NCBI GenBank assembly: GCA_002722955.1
Contig: PBMZ01000001.1
Coordinates: 1 to 47,717, forward strand
From: Planctomycetaceae bacterium
GTDB taxonomy: Bacteria; Planctomycetota; Planctomycetia; Planctomycetales; Planctomycetaceae
Direction of reading: 5' to 3'
DNA length: 47,717 nt
Position 1 is the stretch's first letter, and each line of letters begins with the position of its first letter. Below the pieces are notes generated by a model that ran no database searches, had not been told where the DNA came from, and was given only the letters and a program-made list of their open reading frames with translations. Positions 17,507-27,293 of the stretch are shown here, in pieces. The translations under genes and the position numbers were made by a program.

Positions 17507-17533
17507 GTGCTTTGTCATGCTTAATGAGTTCAA
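17505..17533. repeat. Extra IS630 left-end-like sequence immediately beyond the element
   Basis: Starting at the same TA that ends the IS630 element, the bases TAGTGCTTTGTCATGCTTAA repeat the left terminal repeat (TAGTGCTGTGTCAGGCTTAA) in direct orientation with only two mismatches over 20 nt, then diverge. It looks like a solo or decayed end of a related element next to the intact copy. Confidence 0.65.
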
Positions 17534-17536
17534 GTA

Positions 17537-17589
17537 GTGGAATTCGCCAGAATTCCTTTCGCGGCTAAGAGAATTCTGGCGAATTCCAC
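17537..17589. repeat. Perfect 19-bp inverted repeat, 15-nt loop (MITE/REP-like)
   Basis: Arms 17537-17555 and 17571-17589 are exact reverse complements, starting GTGGAATTCGCCAGAATTC. No T-tract follows. Similar GAATTC-rich palindromes are dispersed in pirellulae genomes as far as I recall. It lies next to an IS630 relic, so a MITE mobilised by that transposase is a reasonable guess. Confidence 0.75.
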
Positions 17590-17763
17590 GACTTGCCAAA
17601 GCGTTTGCAACCCGAGTATTAAACGTTGGCGCAGCAATAGTACGCCATTCTTCGGTTGACGGTCGCGAAACTCGCCAAGAGTTTCTGCCAGCGTGATATG
17701 CCGAAAGTCTTGGCAACTTTCGCTACGGTGTTGCGTCAAGCGAACATTGAGTTAGTTGGAGAG

Positions 17764-17785
17764 CGTCTAAAGGCTGGACTCCAAC
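17764..17785. repeat. Solo arm of the TTGGAGTCCAG-type repeat
   Basis: Reads CGTCTAAAGGCTGGACTCCAAC, here cited only as CTAAAGGCTGGACTCCAAC; the same arm recurs at 19987-20008, where it has an opposing partner. Here only one arm is well kept. Confidence 0.6.
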
Positions 17786-17891
17786 TGCGTGCGCAATGCA
17801 GGTTAGGCGGAATTTGTGCAGACTTCCCCCCTAAAGGGGACTACTAACCGCAAAGGGTGCAACCAAGCGCGTGAGCGAGAATCAAAGCTGC

Positions 17892-19622
17892 TTACTGATC
17901 GCCACGCCAGACAACTTGAGTTTTTGTAGCCATATCGTGCAGCGTTTGTTTCTTCCCAAACGCTGCGACGATCCAGCCTACAAATGCAGGCAGTCCACAC
18001 AAGACGCGTAAGAATGCACGAATAAACGAGGCACCCTGGGTGATGGGTTTCTTACCTTCATGGTCAACGACAATTAGACCAATTGCATTCTTGCCCAATG
18101 ACCCACTGGCGTTTCCGCATTCTTGGAACCCAAAGTACAGCAGCGGGAAAACTACCCAGTAAGGAAGAGTGGCGAATCGCACAAAGCCAAACCAAGCAAT
18201 TATTGATGTAACGCCTTCCTCCGCGCCGAATGCCACGTAAACAGCCGCAATTGGATACAGTAAAACCACCAATGTGAGGAAGATCATAGTCAACACTGCG
18301 AAATCAACCATAATGGCAAGATATCGCACCCAGAACCCCGCCGGCACACCTGGCTTCTGTTTTGTGACATAACCAAGGGTTCGCTTGTTGTAGTGGGCGA
18401 ACAGACCATTGACACGCATCATAAAAACCGACGGAAAGGCAACCGAGAAGCTCATTGGCGTGATCGTCAAAAAAGCGATTAAGGCTGCAAAAGCAATCAC
18501 TAGAGATACGAAAGTAAATCCACTCAATTCATCCGGTCCCAAGATCGCTTCGATAGCTCGTAATACTAAATCTGAGACATAGGCAACCAGGGTCGTTCCG
18601 AACACCGTCAGCAGACCAACAACGATTAAAGCGTGCAAATGAACAGCGATGAATATGACCCAGTAGTAAGCCACGCCCCCAAAATGCTTGAATGTGTTCT
18701 TGATCAAGTCGATTGGCAGCCAGCCCGGGTAAGTATACTTCGCCGCCATGTGTGAAGACGCAACCGGGAAGAAGAAGATCGGCAGGACGTAAAGGACACT
18801 TGTAAGTCCAATCACTGGAGCAAGCATTGCCATTAGCCCACCAGTTACTGCATCATCACTAGCGAGTACCTTGATATCCTGCGGAATACCTCCCACGACG
18901 GCGATGACAGTAGGTACCAAGAGCAAGGGGCTGACGATCACAAGAGGCCAGAAGAAGTATTTGATTCCCCAGGAAACGCAACTAAACATATCAAAGTTGA
19001 ATTTGCCCAAGCCCTCCTGTTGCTCAAGGGTACACTTCACGACATGCACATGCAGACTCCAAAGCCAGCCGGGCATCGTTAAGTAAAAGATGACCGCAAG
19101 CCCCGCCCAAAAGGCGATCAAGGGCGGCTTCTCACAGTAGCCCGCCATAAACGCGCTGCCGACATAGAGTATGCCGAAGATCGTCCAATAAATACCTGTC
19201 CGAACTGCGAATTTCATGTTCTTCTTGAGGAACTCGAAGCTGTCTTTCCAGACGACCGAATAGAATTCGGACGGGTCTGGCCCGCGCATCTTTCTCTTTT
19301 TGCGTTGCTTAGCGCTGAGTTGTCCAGTCTCGATATTGACGCCACACTCCGGGCATTCGATGTCTTCTTCGTCAACTTCCGCTGTGCATTTGGGACAGAT
19401 TCGAATGCTGGTATCTTCCAGAGCCTCGTCGTCTAATCCCGAAAAGAAATCGTCATCATCCGGCCGACGCTCGACGACACGTTTTTTCTTCTTTTTCTTT
19501 TTGCGCTGACCAGCAGGGACTCGCACTCGTTCGCCGCAATCTGGGCATTTGATGGCTTTGCCGCGAGCAGCGTCAGGAGCACTAATGGCTTTGCCACAGT
19601 CACAGCGGACTTTGATCGGCAT
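17892..19622 (-). CDS. Membrane protein with N-terminal zinc ribbons and C-terminal RDD domain
   Basis: 576 aa from the ATG at 19622 (MPIKVRCDCG); an in-frame codon at 19649 would add nine residues. The N-terminus has two zinc ribbons: C-x-C...C-x2-C at residues about 7-29, then after a KKKKKKKR-type basic stretch, CPKC...CPEC near residues 77-95. At least eight hydrophobic segments follow, e.g. IYWTIFGILYVGSAF and VIFYLTMPGWLWSL. The last ~150 residues are an RDD domain (GVPAGFWVRYLAIMVDFAVLTM, NAIGLIVVD, then FIRAFLRVLCGLPAFVGWI), where the Arg and Asp of the name are visible. Function unknown; RDD proteins are membrane proteins with proposed transport roles. Confidence 0.85.
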   Translation of the reverse strand: MPIKVRCDCGKAISAPDAARGKAIKCPDCGERVRVPAGQRKKKKKKKRVVERRPDDDDFFSGLDDEALEDTSIRICPKCTAEVDEEDIECPECGVNIETGQLSAKQRKKRKMRGPDPSEFYSVVWKDSFEFLKKNMKFAVRTGIYWTIFGILYVGSAFMAGYCEKPPLIAFWAGLAVIFYLTMPGWLWSLHVHVVKCTLEQQEGLGKFNFDMFSCVSWGIKYFFWPLVIVSPLLLVPTVIAVVGGIPQDIKVLASDDAVTGGLMAMLAPVIGLTSVLYVLPIFFFPVASSHMAAKYTYPGWLPIDLIKNTFKHFGGVAYYWVIFIAVHLHALIVVGLLTVFGTTLVAYVSDLVLRAIEAILGPDELSGFTFVSLVIAFAALIAFLTITPMSFSVAFPSVFMMRVNGLFAHYNKRTLGYVTKQKPGVPAGFWVRYLAIMVDFAVLTMIFLTLVVLLYPIAAVYVAFGAEEGVTSIIAWFGFVRFATLPYWVVFPLLYFGFQECGNASGSLGKNAIGLIVVDHEGKKPITQGASFIRAFLRVLCGLPAFVGWIVAAFGKKQTLHDMATKTQVVWRGDQ

Positions 19623-20205
19623 AAACTCTACCTCATCGCCTGGATTCAAGGACTGTCAACCGAATGCCTCGGTCAGCGCCTATTCCTTTTCGTCATTAGA
19701 ACCACACATACTAGCGTGCCTGATCGTCCGAGCAAACTGAACGCCGATTTCGAGTTTTTTCCACAGTGCTCACGGATTCTGGTTTTGGTTGCTCTTTTGC
19801 GAGAACTACTTGTTCAAGGTGGCTAAGTACGAGTCTTGGGCAGGGAGATAGAAATCTACGCGGCGGCTATTGTGGCTCTGCGACTCCGTTCGCACAGCCA
19901 ACAGAGTCATGGAAACTGCATTGCGGCACGGCTAGTTGGAGTCCAGGCTTTAGCCGCCAAGCCAAATTCCTTTAGCAACGCCTGAGCGCCTAAAGGCTGG
20001 ACTCCAACGGCATGTAGTATGCCACATATCGATTCTATCGGTTGTAGCAATTCCAACTACCACTCCGGATTTCGGCAAGAGTCCGGGGGTGTGGACGCTC
20101 TTTTCGTTGCAGATCGGATAATCCGCTGCCGAAACGACGATTAGGACACTTCGCGTTTGAGGCTTCGGGCTGCGCCATGCCGTACTCCGTGCTGGGAGCA
20201 TTGGA
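19623..20205. other. Intergenic region with inverted repeat; promoter side of two divergent genes
   Basis: 583 bp between the RDD protein and the outer-membrane protein gene, which diverge. Besides the inverted repeat at 19935-20008 I see no credible gene; the short open frames here have no coding character. Confidence 0.5.
19935..20008. repeat. Inverted repeat of the TTGGAGTCCAG/CTGGACTCCAA type
   Basis: Left arm 19935-19956, right arm 19987-20008, 22 nt each with two mismatches. The right arm matches the solo arm at 17764-17785. No T-tract follows on either strand; dispersed repeat. Confidence 0.7.
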
Positions 20206-21708
20206 ATGCTGAATCGATTTTGGAAAACGATATTTAGTATTGTTATCTGCCTTTCCTTACACACGACTCTGCTGGCTGATCACCACGAAGAGCCTTGCAC
20301 GGAGGCCGAATGCCCATCCAAGGATGCGTGTGCAGATGAATGTGGCAGCCAATCAGTCGCAAGCTCACTGCTTGACGGAGCACTGATTGATGAAATCATC
20401 AACGGGACGACTGGCCAACTGAAAGACATGCCCGTTGGGTCGAACGGCAAGCTCACATACGGAGGCCAATTTCGGCATCGATATCACGAAGAAGAGAATC
20501 GAATTCGGCCAGGCGGGCCGGCGCGAGGAACTTACAACCTCTATCGTTGGCGAAACTGGCTGGACTATCGAGTTGACGACACATTCGGCCTACACATCGA
20601 AATGATCGACGCCTCGATCTTCGATAACGAATTGCCAGACACTGGGATCGATGTCAACCGATGGGACATTTTGAATGCATATATCGACTTGAAGATCCTT
20701 GAAGTCGACCAGAATCCCGTCGTCCTGCGCAGCGGCCGTCAAGAGCTGCAATTCGGAGCACAACGTTTGGTGTCGCCATTGGAATTCGGAAACACACGGC
20801 GCAACTTTGAGGGATTCCGGCTAACAACGAAGACCGCCGAATGGGACTTGGACGCGTTTGCTACTCGACCAGTCAACACGGCAACCGGGGCTCGATCGCT
20901 GGCTCTTCAAGACAACGCACACGATCACGCTGATTACAGTCGCACGTTTAGCGGTGTCTTCAGCACCTACAAGGGCCTCGAAACAAACAAGCTCGACCTT
21001 TACTGGTTCTGGCTTCGTGAGCAAGAGCCAAATCCCGCTCGCGCCGATGGCAGCCGACACACAATCGGTTCACGGCTTTACGGATCGAAGTCCGTCAGTG
21101 ACGAATTTGGCCAAGCGGTGGGTCTTGTGTCATGGGACTTCGAAGGAGCGTTTCAGCTTGGTCACGACAACGGCGAAGACGTCGGTGCGGGATTCTTTGT
21201 TACCGACGTGGCGTATCAATGGGTTCAAGCACCCTGGAAGCCAAAGGTCAAGGGAGTCTTTTATTACACATCAGGAGACGACGATCCAAACGATGGAGAT
21301 AACAACACGTTTGATGATCTCTTCCCGCTTGGTCACGCTTATTGGGGTTTGCTCGACAACATGTCTGGCCAAAACCTGATCGATTACAGCGTCCAAGCTC
21401 AGGTCTTCCCGACCAAGAAGCTCAATCTTCTTGCCGCATACCATTGGTTCGACCGAGCCAGCCAAAACGACTTCATCTATAACTTGCCAGGTGTGCCATT
21501 TGGCACGGCACCGGGAACAGCTGGCGCAACCAATGCTCGAGACATCGGTTCTGAACTGGACCTTGTTGCGAACTACGCCGTCAGCGAACGGGTGAAGGTC
21601 CAAATCTTATATGCTTGGTTTTACTACGAAGCCGCCGTCACCGAGGATCCCGCCATCAGCCGCCAAGACGCGACTCAGTTCTTTGTGCAGACGCTGATCA
21701 ATTATTAG
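20206..21708 (+). CDS. Alginate-export-type outer-membrane beta-barrel protein
   Basis: 500 aa with a signal peptide (FSIVICLSLHTTLLA). A Cys-containing spacer follows (CTEAECPSKDACADECG, four to five cysteines). The rest resembles the alginate_exp family: YGGQFRHRYHEEENR, LYRWRNWLDYRV, VVLRSGRQELQFGAQRLVSP and alternating strands to the C-terminus (QILYAWFYYEAAV). It probably forms a porin-like barrel that lets a solute or polymer cross the outer membrane. The substrate need not be alginate. The gene stands alone, and a hairpin repeat lies between it and the next, convergent gene. Confidence 0.82.
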   Translation: MLNRFWKTIFSIVICLSLHTTLLADHHEEPCTEAECPSKDACADECGSQSVASSLLDGALIDEIINGTTGQLKDMPVGSNGKLTYGGQFRHRYHEEENRIRPGGPARGTYNLYRWRNWLDYRVDDTFGLHIEMIDASIFDNELPDTGIDVNRWDILNAYIDLKILEVDQNPVVLRSGRQELQFGAQRLVSPLEFGNTRRNFEGFRLTTKTAEWDLDAFATRPVNTATGARSLALQDNAHDHADYSRTFSGVFSTYKGLETNKLDLYWFWLREQEPNPARADGSRHTIGSRLYGSKSVSDEFGQAVGLVSWDFEGAFQLGHDNGEDVGAGFFVTDVAYQWVQAPWKPKVKGVFYYTSGDDDPNDGDNNTFDDLFPLGHAYWGLLDNMSGQNLIDYSVQAQVFPTKKLNLLAAYHWFDRASQNDFIYNLPGVPFGTAPGTAGATNARDIGSELDLVANYAVSERVKVQILYAWFYYEAAVTEDPAISRQDATQFFVQTLINY

Positions 21709-21737
21709 CGGACTGCTTAAATCAGCCTAAAGAGCCA

Positions 21738-21798
21738 TCGTTTAACCCGTAGCCATAGGCGAGGTGCTGTTCCTCGCCTATGGCTACAGGTTAAACGA
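21738..21798. repeat. GTTTAACC-type hairpin repeat, complete (copy 1)
   Basis: Arms of about 27 nt (TCGTTTAACCCGTAGCCATA... and complement) with one mismatch and a 6-nt loop. It lies between the convergent barrel-protein gene and the DUF692 gene, so it could end transcription in both directions, though no T-tract is present. Related copies: 25129-25190, 26722-26745, 46647-46674. Confidence 0.85.
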
Positions 21799-21819
21799 CT
21801 CTGTGAACACTGTTCCAGA

Positions 21820-22794
21820 TTACTCAGCTTCTGCAACTACAAACGCAGCAGGATGAGGCACTGTGACCTTGCCATTCTCTACCAATGGCGAGTGGCTACG
21901 GATTTGAGCAACATCGAGTCCAACGCCATCTGGTGATTCGGTTGTCGATGAGTCGTCTTGCCCTTCGTCCAGACTCATATAGCGACGAGCCTTCAAGACC
22001 TCGGCATGCACGACTGGGAATCCCGGAATCTGGGCGTCCCATTCCAACAATGTTGAGACGCCGCCGGTGAGCTGATGCGCGAGCCGATAAAGTTCCCAGA
22101 CAGGGTCAATCACGTGACCATCGTGCGTATCGATGATGTGTGTGCCAAGATTCGTGTGCCCCGCCAAGTGGTATTGCACCACACGCTCATGAGGCACGGC
22201 TTCCAAATACTCGACCGGATCAAAGTTGTGATTAAAGCTGGACACGTAGACGTTGTTGACATCCAGCAAGAGTCCGCAGTCGGCGTCCTCGGCCATGCGC
22301 GCGATGAACTCCCACTCGGGCATCGTTGATTTCGTAAAGGTTACGTAAGTGCTTGGGTTCTCTAGGACGAGTGGTCGCTCCAAGCAATCTTGAACGACGC
22401 GAATGCGATCGACGACGTACTTCAAACTGTTTTCCGTCAGCGGCATCGGCAGCAAGTCGTGACCGTTCAGTCCCGCAACGCCTGTCCAACACAAGTGGTC
22501 GGATACCCAAAGAGCACCGCACCGCTCGGCCAGCTTCTTCAGCTTTCGCAGATAATCAAAGTTGAGCTCGTCCGAACTCCCGATCGACATCGAGACGCCG
22601 TGCATTACGATGGGATAGCGTTCGCTGATTTGGTCCAACAGGTATCCGGGTCGCCCGCCGGAATCCATGTAGTTTTCCGAGATAATCTCGAACCAATCCA
22701 CCTTGGGGTTTTTCTCCAAGATGTAGTTGTAATGGACGGTTCGCAGCCCGACACCAAGGCCGAGGTTGGGATGTCCAAGCCGAGGTTCGATCAT
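21820..22794 (-). CDS. DUF692 multinuclear non-heme iron oxidative enzyme (MNIO, BufB-like)
   Basis: 324 aa, TIM-barrel fold of the DUF692 family, whose members (MbnB, TglH, BufB) use two or three iron ions to modify cysteines in ribosomal peptides. Metal-ligand motifs appear in order: E40-N41 (EIISENYMD), H65 (VMHGVS), E145 (LVLENPS), D178 (LLLDVNNVY), H209/H213 (YHLAGHTN), D222-x-H (DTHDGH) and E251 (LLEWDA). The first 275 residues cover the family; about 50 more form an acidic, low-complexity tail. The gene follows the Cys-rich precursor gene by 94 bp on the same strand. The partner protein gene (DUF2063, BufC) usually found next is absent: a repeat and a convergent gene follow instead. 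The substrate is inferred to be the neighbouring precursor. Confidence 0.88.
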   Translation of the reverse strand: MIEPRLGHPNLGLGVGLRTVHYNYILEKNPKVDWFEIISENYMDSGGRPGYLLDQISERYPIVMHGVSMSIGSSDELNFDYLRKLKKLAERCGALWVSDHLCWTGVAGLNGHDLLPMPLTENSLKYVVDRIRVVQDCLERPLVLENPSTYVTFTKSTMPEWEFIARMAEDADCGLLLDVNNVYVSSFNHNFDPVEYLEAVPHERVVQYHLAGHTNLGTHIIDTHDGHVIDPVWELYRLAHQLTGGVSTLLEWDAQIPGFPVVHAEVLKARRYMSLDEGQDDSSTTESPDGVGLDVAQIRSHSPLVENGKVTVPHPAAFVVAEAE

Positions 22795-22828
22795 CTTGAG
22801 TCTCTAATTCAACGACTAGAATCAAGAA

Positions 22829-22856
22829 CCCCGGCTACCCTGACGAGTAACCGGGG
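22829..22856 (-). terminator. Intercistronic hairpin between precursor and DUF692 gene
   Basis: Arms CCCCGGCTAC and GTAACCGGGG (one mismatch, 8-nt loop). Read in the transcript direction (minus), it is followed by TTCTTGATTCT, a weak U-rich stretch. It may act as an attenuator so that more precursor than enzyme is made; this is inference from position. Confidence 0.55.
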
Positions 22857-22888
22857 ACTTGTATCAAAACAGCACGCGAAGCAAGCAA

Positions 22889-23449
22889 CTATGATGTTGC
22901 TTCTTCTTTAGCTTCTTCCTTCGGCTTTTCTTCGCCTTCCGACTTGGCGGGAGCAGCCGGTGCATCACCGAATGCCTTTTCTTGAGCAGCCATTGCCTTT
23001 TCGAATGCGGCGCGAGCTGCCTTCCAGGCTTCTCCATCCGGCTTCATCGGAACGTGGCAACCGCCTTTGCCTTTGCACTCGTTGGCGCCAGCATTGGCAC
23101 CGCAGCCACCGAGCCCCTTACAGGCATTGTTGCCGGCACACTCGTGTTTGGTCGTTGCGCAAATACCTTGGCCAGCACAAGCATTGTCGCCACCAGCACC
23201 TTTGCCTTTACACGCATTCAAGCCACGGCAAGCGTGAAGTGCGACCTTCTCGCCTTCGTCGGCTGGTGTTTCCTCACCGTCTTCAGGCAATGTCTCATTT
23301 AGAGAATCTTCCGCGGAAGTGGCGTCGGTTGGCGGAGGATCGCCACCGGTGTCGCCCGCACATCCCGCCAATGTTCCTGCAACCATGCCGCCCAGAGCTG
23401 CCGCAGTCAGCTTGTTGAAATCTCGGCGATTCAAGTTCGATTTTTTCAT
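22889..23449 (-). CDS. Cys-rich bufferin-like RiPP precursor, Tat-exported putative lipoprotein
   Basis: 186 aa. The N-terminus is a twin-arginine signal (NRRDFNKL) with an Ala/Gly core and a lipobox L-A-G-C at residues 27-30, so export in folded form and lipid anchoring are likely. An acidic linker (residues about 35-68) precedes the core, residues 72-131. It holds nine cysteines at 74, 80, 91, 97, 104, 110, 116, 125 and 131, always in C-x5-C units with the pattern C-x-G-x3-C (CRGLNAC, CAGQGIC, CAGNNAC, CKGLGGC, CKGKGGC). A charged Ala/Glu/Lys tail follows. This is the layout of BufA2-type bufferin precursors, whose cysteines are oxidised by DUF692 enzymes to copper-binding groups. First gene of a two-gene unit with the DUF692 gene. 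The modification itself is inference. Confidence 0.82.
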   Translation of the reverse strand: MKKSNLNRRDFNKLTAAALGGMVAGTLAGCAGDTGGDPPPTDATSAEDSLNETLPEDGEETPADEGEKVALHACRGLNACKGKGAGGDNACAGQGICATTKHECAGNNACKGLGGCGANAGANECKGKGGCHVPMKPDGEAWKAARAAFEKAMAAQEKAFGDAPAAPAKSEGEEKPKEEAKEEATS

Positions 23450-25025
<1,576 letters not shown>

Positions 25026-25046
25026 GAGCCATACAACTGAGGTCTC

Positions 25047-25086
25047 AAGGGGCGAGTTGGCTTGATGCTGACTCGCCCCTTTTTTC
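25047..25086 (+). terminator. Rho-independent terminator of gap
   Basis: GGGGCGAGT (25049-25057) pairs with ACTCGCCCC (25071-25079), then a run of at least six T. Perfect stem with a 13-nt loop. Confidence 0.92.
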
Positions 25087-25128
25087 GTTGGTGCTGCCGC
25101 GGATGGGGCAACGTACTACGGCGTCGAC

Positions 25129-25190
25129 TCGTTTAACCCGTAGCCGAAGGCGAGGTGCAACAGCCTCGCCTTCGGCTAGGGGTTAAACGA
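25129..25190. repeat. GTTTAACC-type hairpin repeat, complete (copy 2)
   Basis: Arms of about 27 nt (TCGTTTAACCCGTAGCCGAA... and near-complement), 8-nt loop; two mismatches near the ends. Same family as 21738-21798; here the arm middles read GCCGAAGGCGAGG instead of GCCATAGGCGAGG, so the two arms have co-varied. Confidence 0.85.
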
Positions 25191-25333
25191 CAAACATCTG
25201 GAACGCGAACGACCATCGTGCGGTTGCCTACAAGATTCGCAACCGGTCGTTTAGAATGACGGCCTGTCGTAGCCCGTTACCTCGACAATCCATTCAATTG
25301 ATTACTTGCGCATCGAATACAGGAGTTTCATTC

Positions 25334-26638
25334 ATGATTTCTCGCCGAGTAATGTCGCTGAGTTGCTTGCTGCTGACGCTGGCTGTTTACTGGCAATCTT
25401 CATTGCTGGCCGAAAACTGGCCCAGTTGGCGCGGTCCCACCGGCAACGGTATCTCGACGGAAAAGGGACTGCCAACAGAGTGGTCAGCCAGTAAAAACGT
25501 TGCCTGGAGGATAAAATTGCCGGGTCAAGGTGGCGCGACTCCAGCCGTGTGGGACAACCATATTTTTGTCACCGCTGTTGACGATAATGAGTTGGTCTTG
25601 CTGGCGTTTGATATCAGCGGCAAGCAGCTTTGGCGCGAAGTCTTGGCCACCGGCGACAAGAAAGTTCGCGGAGACGAAGGCAACGCGGCCTCACCGTCGC
25701 CTGTGACCGATGGCAAGCATGTTTGGGCCATGATGGCCAATGGGGCTCTGGCCTGCTACGACTTTAAAGGCAACAAAACCTGGAGTCAGGACCTGCAGGA
25801 GCTCTTTGGGCGATTTCGAATTGCATTTGGCATGACATCTTCGCCAGTCTTGCACGACGGTCGATTGTTCTTGCAACTGATTCACGGAGACGGCCAAGCC
25901 AGCACCCAGGAAGCATTGGTAGCGGCCCTCGATGCCGGCAATGGAAAAGAACTCTGGCGTCAATACCGCGTCACGAAGGCTCGCGCGGAAAACGAGCACT
26001 CGTATGCTTCACCGATTTTATATCAAGACGCAACGCAGACTTACTTGGTGACACACGGAGCCGACTTTGCGATCGCGTATGCCCTAAAAGATGGCAAAGA
26101 GATTTGGCGGCTGGGCGGCTTGAATCCGCACGAAGATCCCAAGCGCCCCTATCACTCAACGCTGCGTTTCGTGGCTTCTCCGGCTGCTGTGCCGGGAATG
26201 ATCGTTGTTCCAACCGCCAAGAACGGCCCCGTGTTCGCAATCAAAGCCGATGGCAAAGGCGATCTCACTGGGAATGAGTCCGTTCATCATTGGATTCGCC
26301 CGAAGAACACGCCGGACGTGCCATCGCCGTTGATCCATGAGGGCTTGGTTTATCTCTGTCGAGAAAGTGGCGACCTGATCTGCATGGAAGCGGATAGCGG
26401 CGAGCAACACTATCTAGAGAGGACGCATCGGATTCGTCACCGAGCGTCGCCTGTCTACGCCGATGGCCACATCTACTTGGCTGGCCGCGATGGCAAGGTC
26501 TCGGTCGTCAAAGCGGGCCGAGACTTCAAACTTGTCTCACAAAATGAGATTGGCGACGACGTCTCAGCATCGCTGGCAGTTTCGAACGGAACGATCTACA
26601 TTCGTAGTTACAATTATCTCTGGGCAATTCGGAACTAA
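25334..26638 (+). CDS. Exported PQQ-binding-like beta-propeller protein
   Basis: 434 aa from the ATG at 25334, which has AGGAG 8 nt upstream (25321-25325); the longer frame from 25256 lacks this. A signal peptide is present (VMSLSCLLLTLAVYWQSSLLA). The motif ENWPSWRGPTGNGIS at the start is typical of planctomycete PQQ-like WD proteins. Propeller blades show GKQLWRE, KTWSQ, GKELWRQ and GKEIWRL, each W-docking. The last blades are DLICMEADSGEQ and GKVSVVKAG. No catalytic residues of PQQ dehydrogenases were seen, so it is probably a BamB-like scaffold or unknown-ligand protein in the periplasm. A terminator follows. Confidence 0.85.
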   Translation: MISRRVMSLSCLLLTLAVYWQSSLLAENWPSWRGPTGNGISTEKGLPTEWSASKNVAWRIKLPGQGGATPAVWDNHIFVTAVDDNELVLLAFDISGKQLWREVLATGDKKVRGDEGNAASPSPVTDGKHVWAMMANGALACYDFKGNKTWSQDLQELFGRFRIAFGMTSSPVLHDGRLFLQLIHGDGQASTQEALVAALDAGNGKELWRQYRVTKARAENEHSYASPILYQDATQTYLVTHGADFAIAYALKDGKEIWRLGGLNPHEDPKRPYHSTLRFVASPAAVPGMIVVPTAKNGPVFAIKADGKGDLTGNESVHHWIRPKNTPDVPSPLIHEGLVYLCRESGDLICMEADSGEQHYLERTHRIRHRASPVYADGHIYLAGRDGKVSVVKAGRDFKLVSQNEIGDDVSASLAVSNGTIYIRSYNYLWAIRN

Positions 26639-26664
26639 TCAGACGTTCAACAATTGGCATTTCG

Positions 26665-26694
26665 AAAAGGCCCCGTCGAAAGGCGGGCCTTTTT
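26665..26694 (+). terminator. Rho-independent terminator after the PQQ-propeller gene
   Basis: AAAAGGCCC (26665-26673) and GGGCCTTTT (26685-26693) form the stem and the T-tract. Symmetric enough to work in either direction. Confidence 0.88.
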
Positions 26695-26721
26695 CATGCG
26701 CCGAGAGACGGGAGCAACTCT

Positions 26722-26745
26722 TCGTTTAACCCGTAGCCGTAGGCG
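26722..26745. repeat. GTTTAACC-type repeat, left arm only (copy 3)
   Basis: Matches the left arm of the hairpins at 21738 and 25129 (TCGTTTAACCCGTAGCCGTA) and then diverges; no facing arm follows. Confidence 0.75.
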
Positions 26746-27293
26746 CGGGACCCGCTCAAATGTTTCAAAAAGTCAACAAACCGTCAACAACGTGAAACTC
26801 AGCAAAACCGCACACCCTCAAGAAGTCTGTTATGCTTCGACGACTTAACGTTCAAGCTTAACAAAGTGTCAAGACACCCTAACAAAGCTAAGTTCTCGCT
26901 TATCAGCCGAAAAGAATTGGCACGCACGGGCCAAGAGGCGGCGTTGATGTAACCGCCAGAACTCACAACAGATTGCGCATTGTGAGACGCATCGATTCAG
27001 CGTTTCGATTGCGGCAACGGCACGCTCGCTGCATTACGAGAGGTCGGAATCGACCCCGCTTCCAACAGTTCAACCGGTGTTTCGACTGCATGCTCAACGG
27101 CTTGTTGCGAACCAACGAGCATCGCAGCGAATCACCCGTCAATCGACTGCTCGGTCGGACTGATGCCGACGAGGGCCTCCCAAACGCGCTTGCATTTCAG
27201 TGCTCCGCGAGTCCGTTTGGGATCTTCGTTCCATCACTCTACCGATTGGGGTTCTCTCTCACTGTTTTTCTCTCTCACAAAGGAAAAGAAACC
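26746..27293. other. Intergenic region upstream of the pilin-like gene
   Basis: 548 bp. The open frame in front of the pilin gene has no credible start and lacks coding character. The 5' region near 26770-26800 has a direct-repeat GTCAACAA...GTCAACAA. The pilin ribosome-binding site AAGGAAAAG is at about 27280-27288. Confidence 0.4.

Noticed and set aside
21820..23449. Methanobactin operon
   Set aside because: The precursor is far longer than methanobactin precursors and no MbnC-like gene is present; the Cys pattern fits bufferin-type precursors better.
26973..27293. N-terminal extension of the pilin-like protein
   Set aside because: The extension is Arg-rich and without coding character, while AAGGAAAAG sits right before the ATG at 27294.
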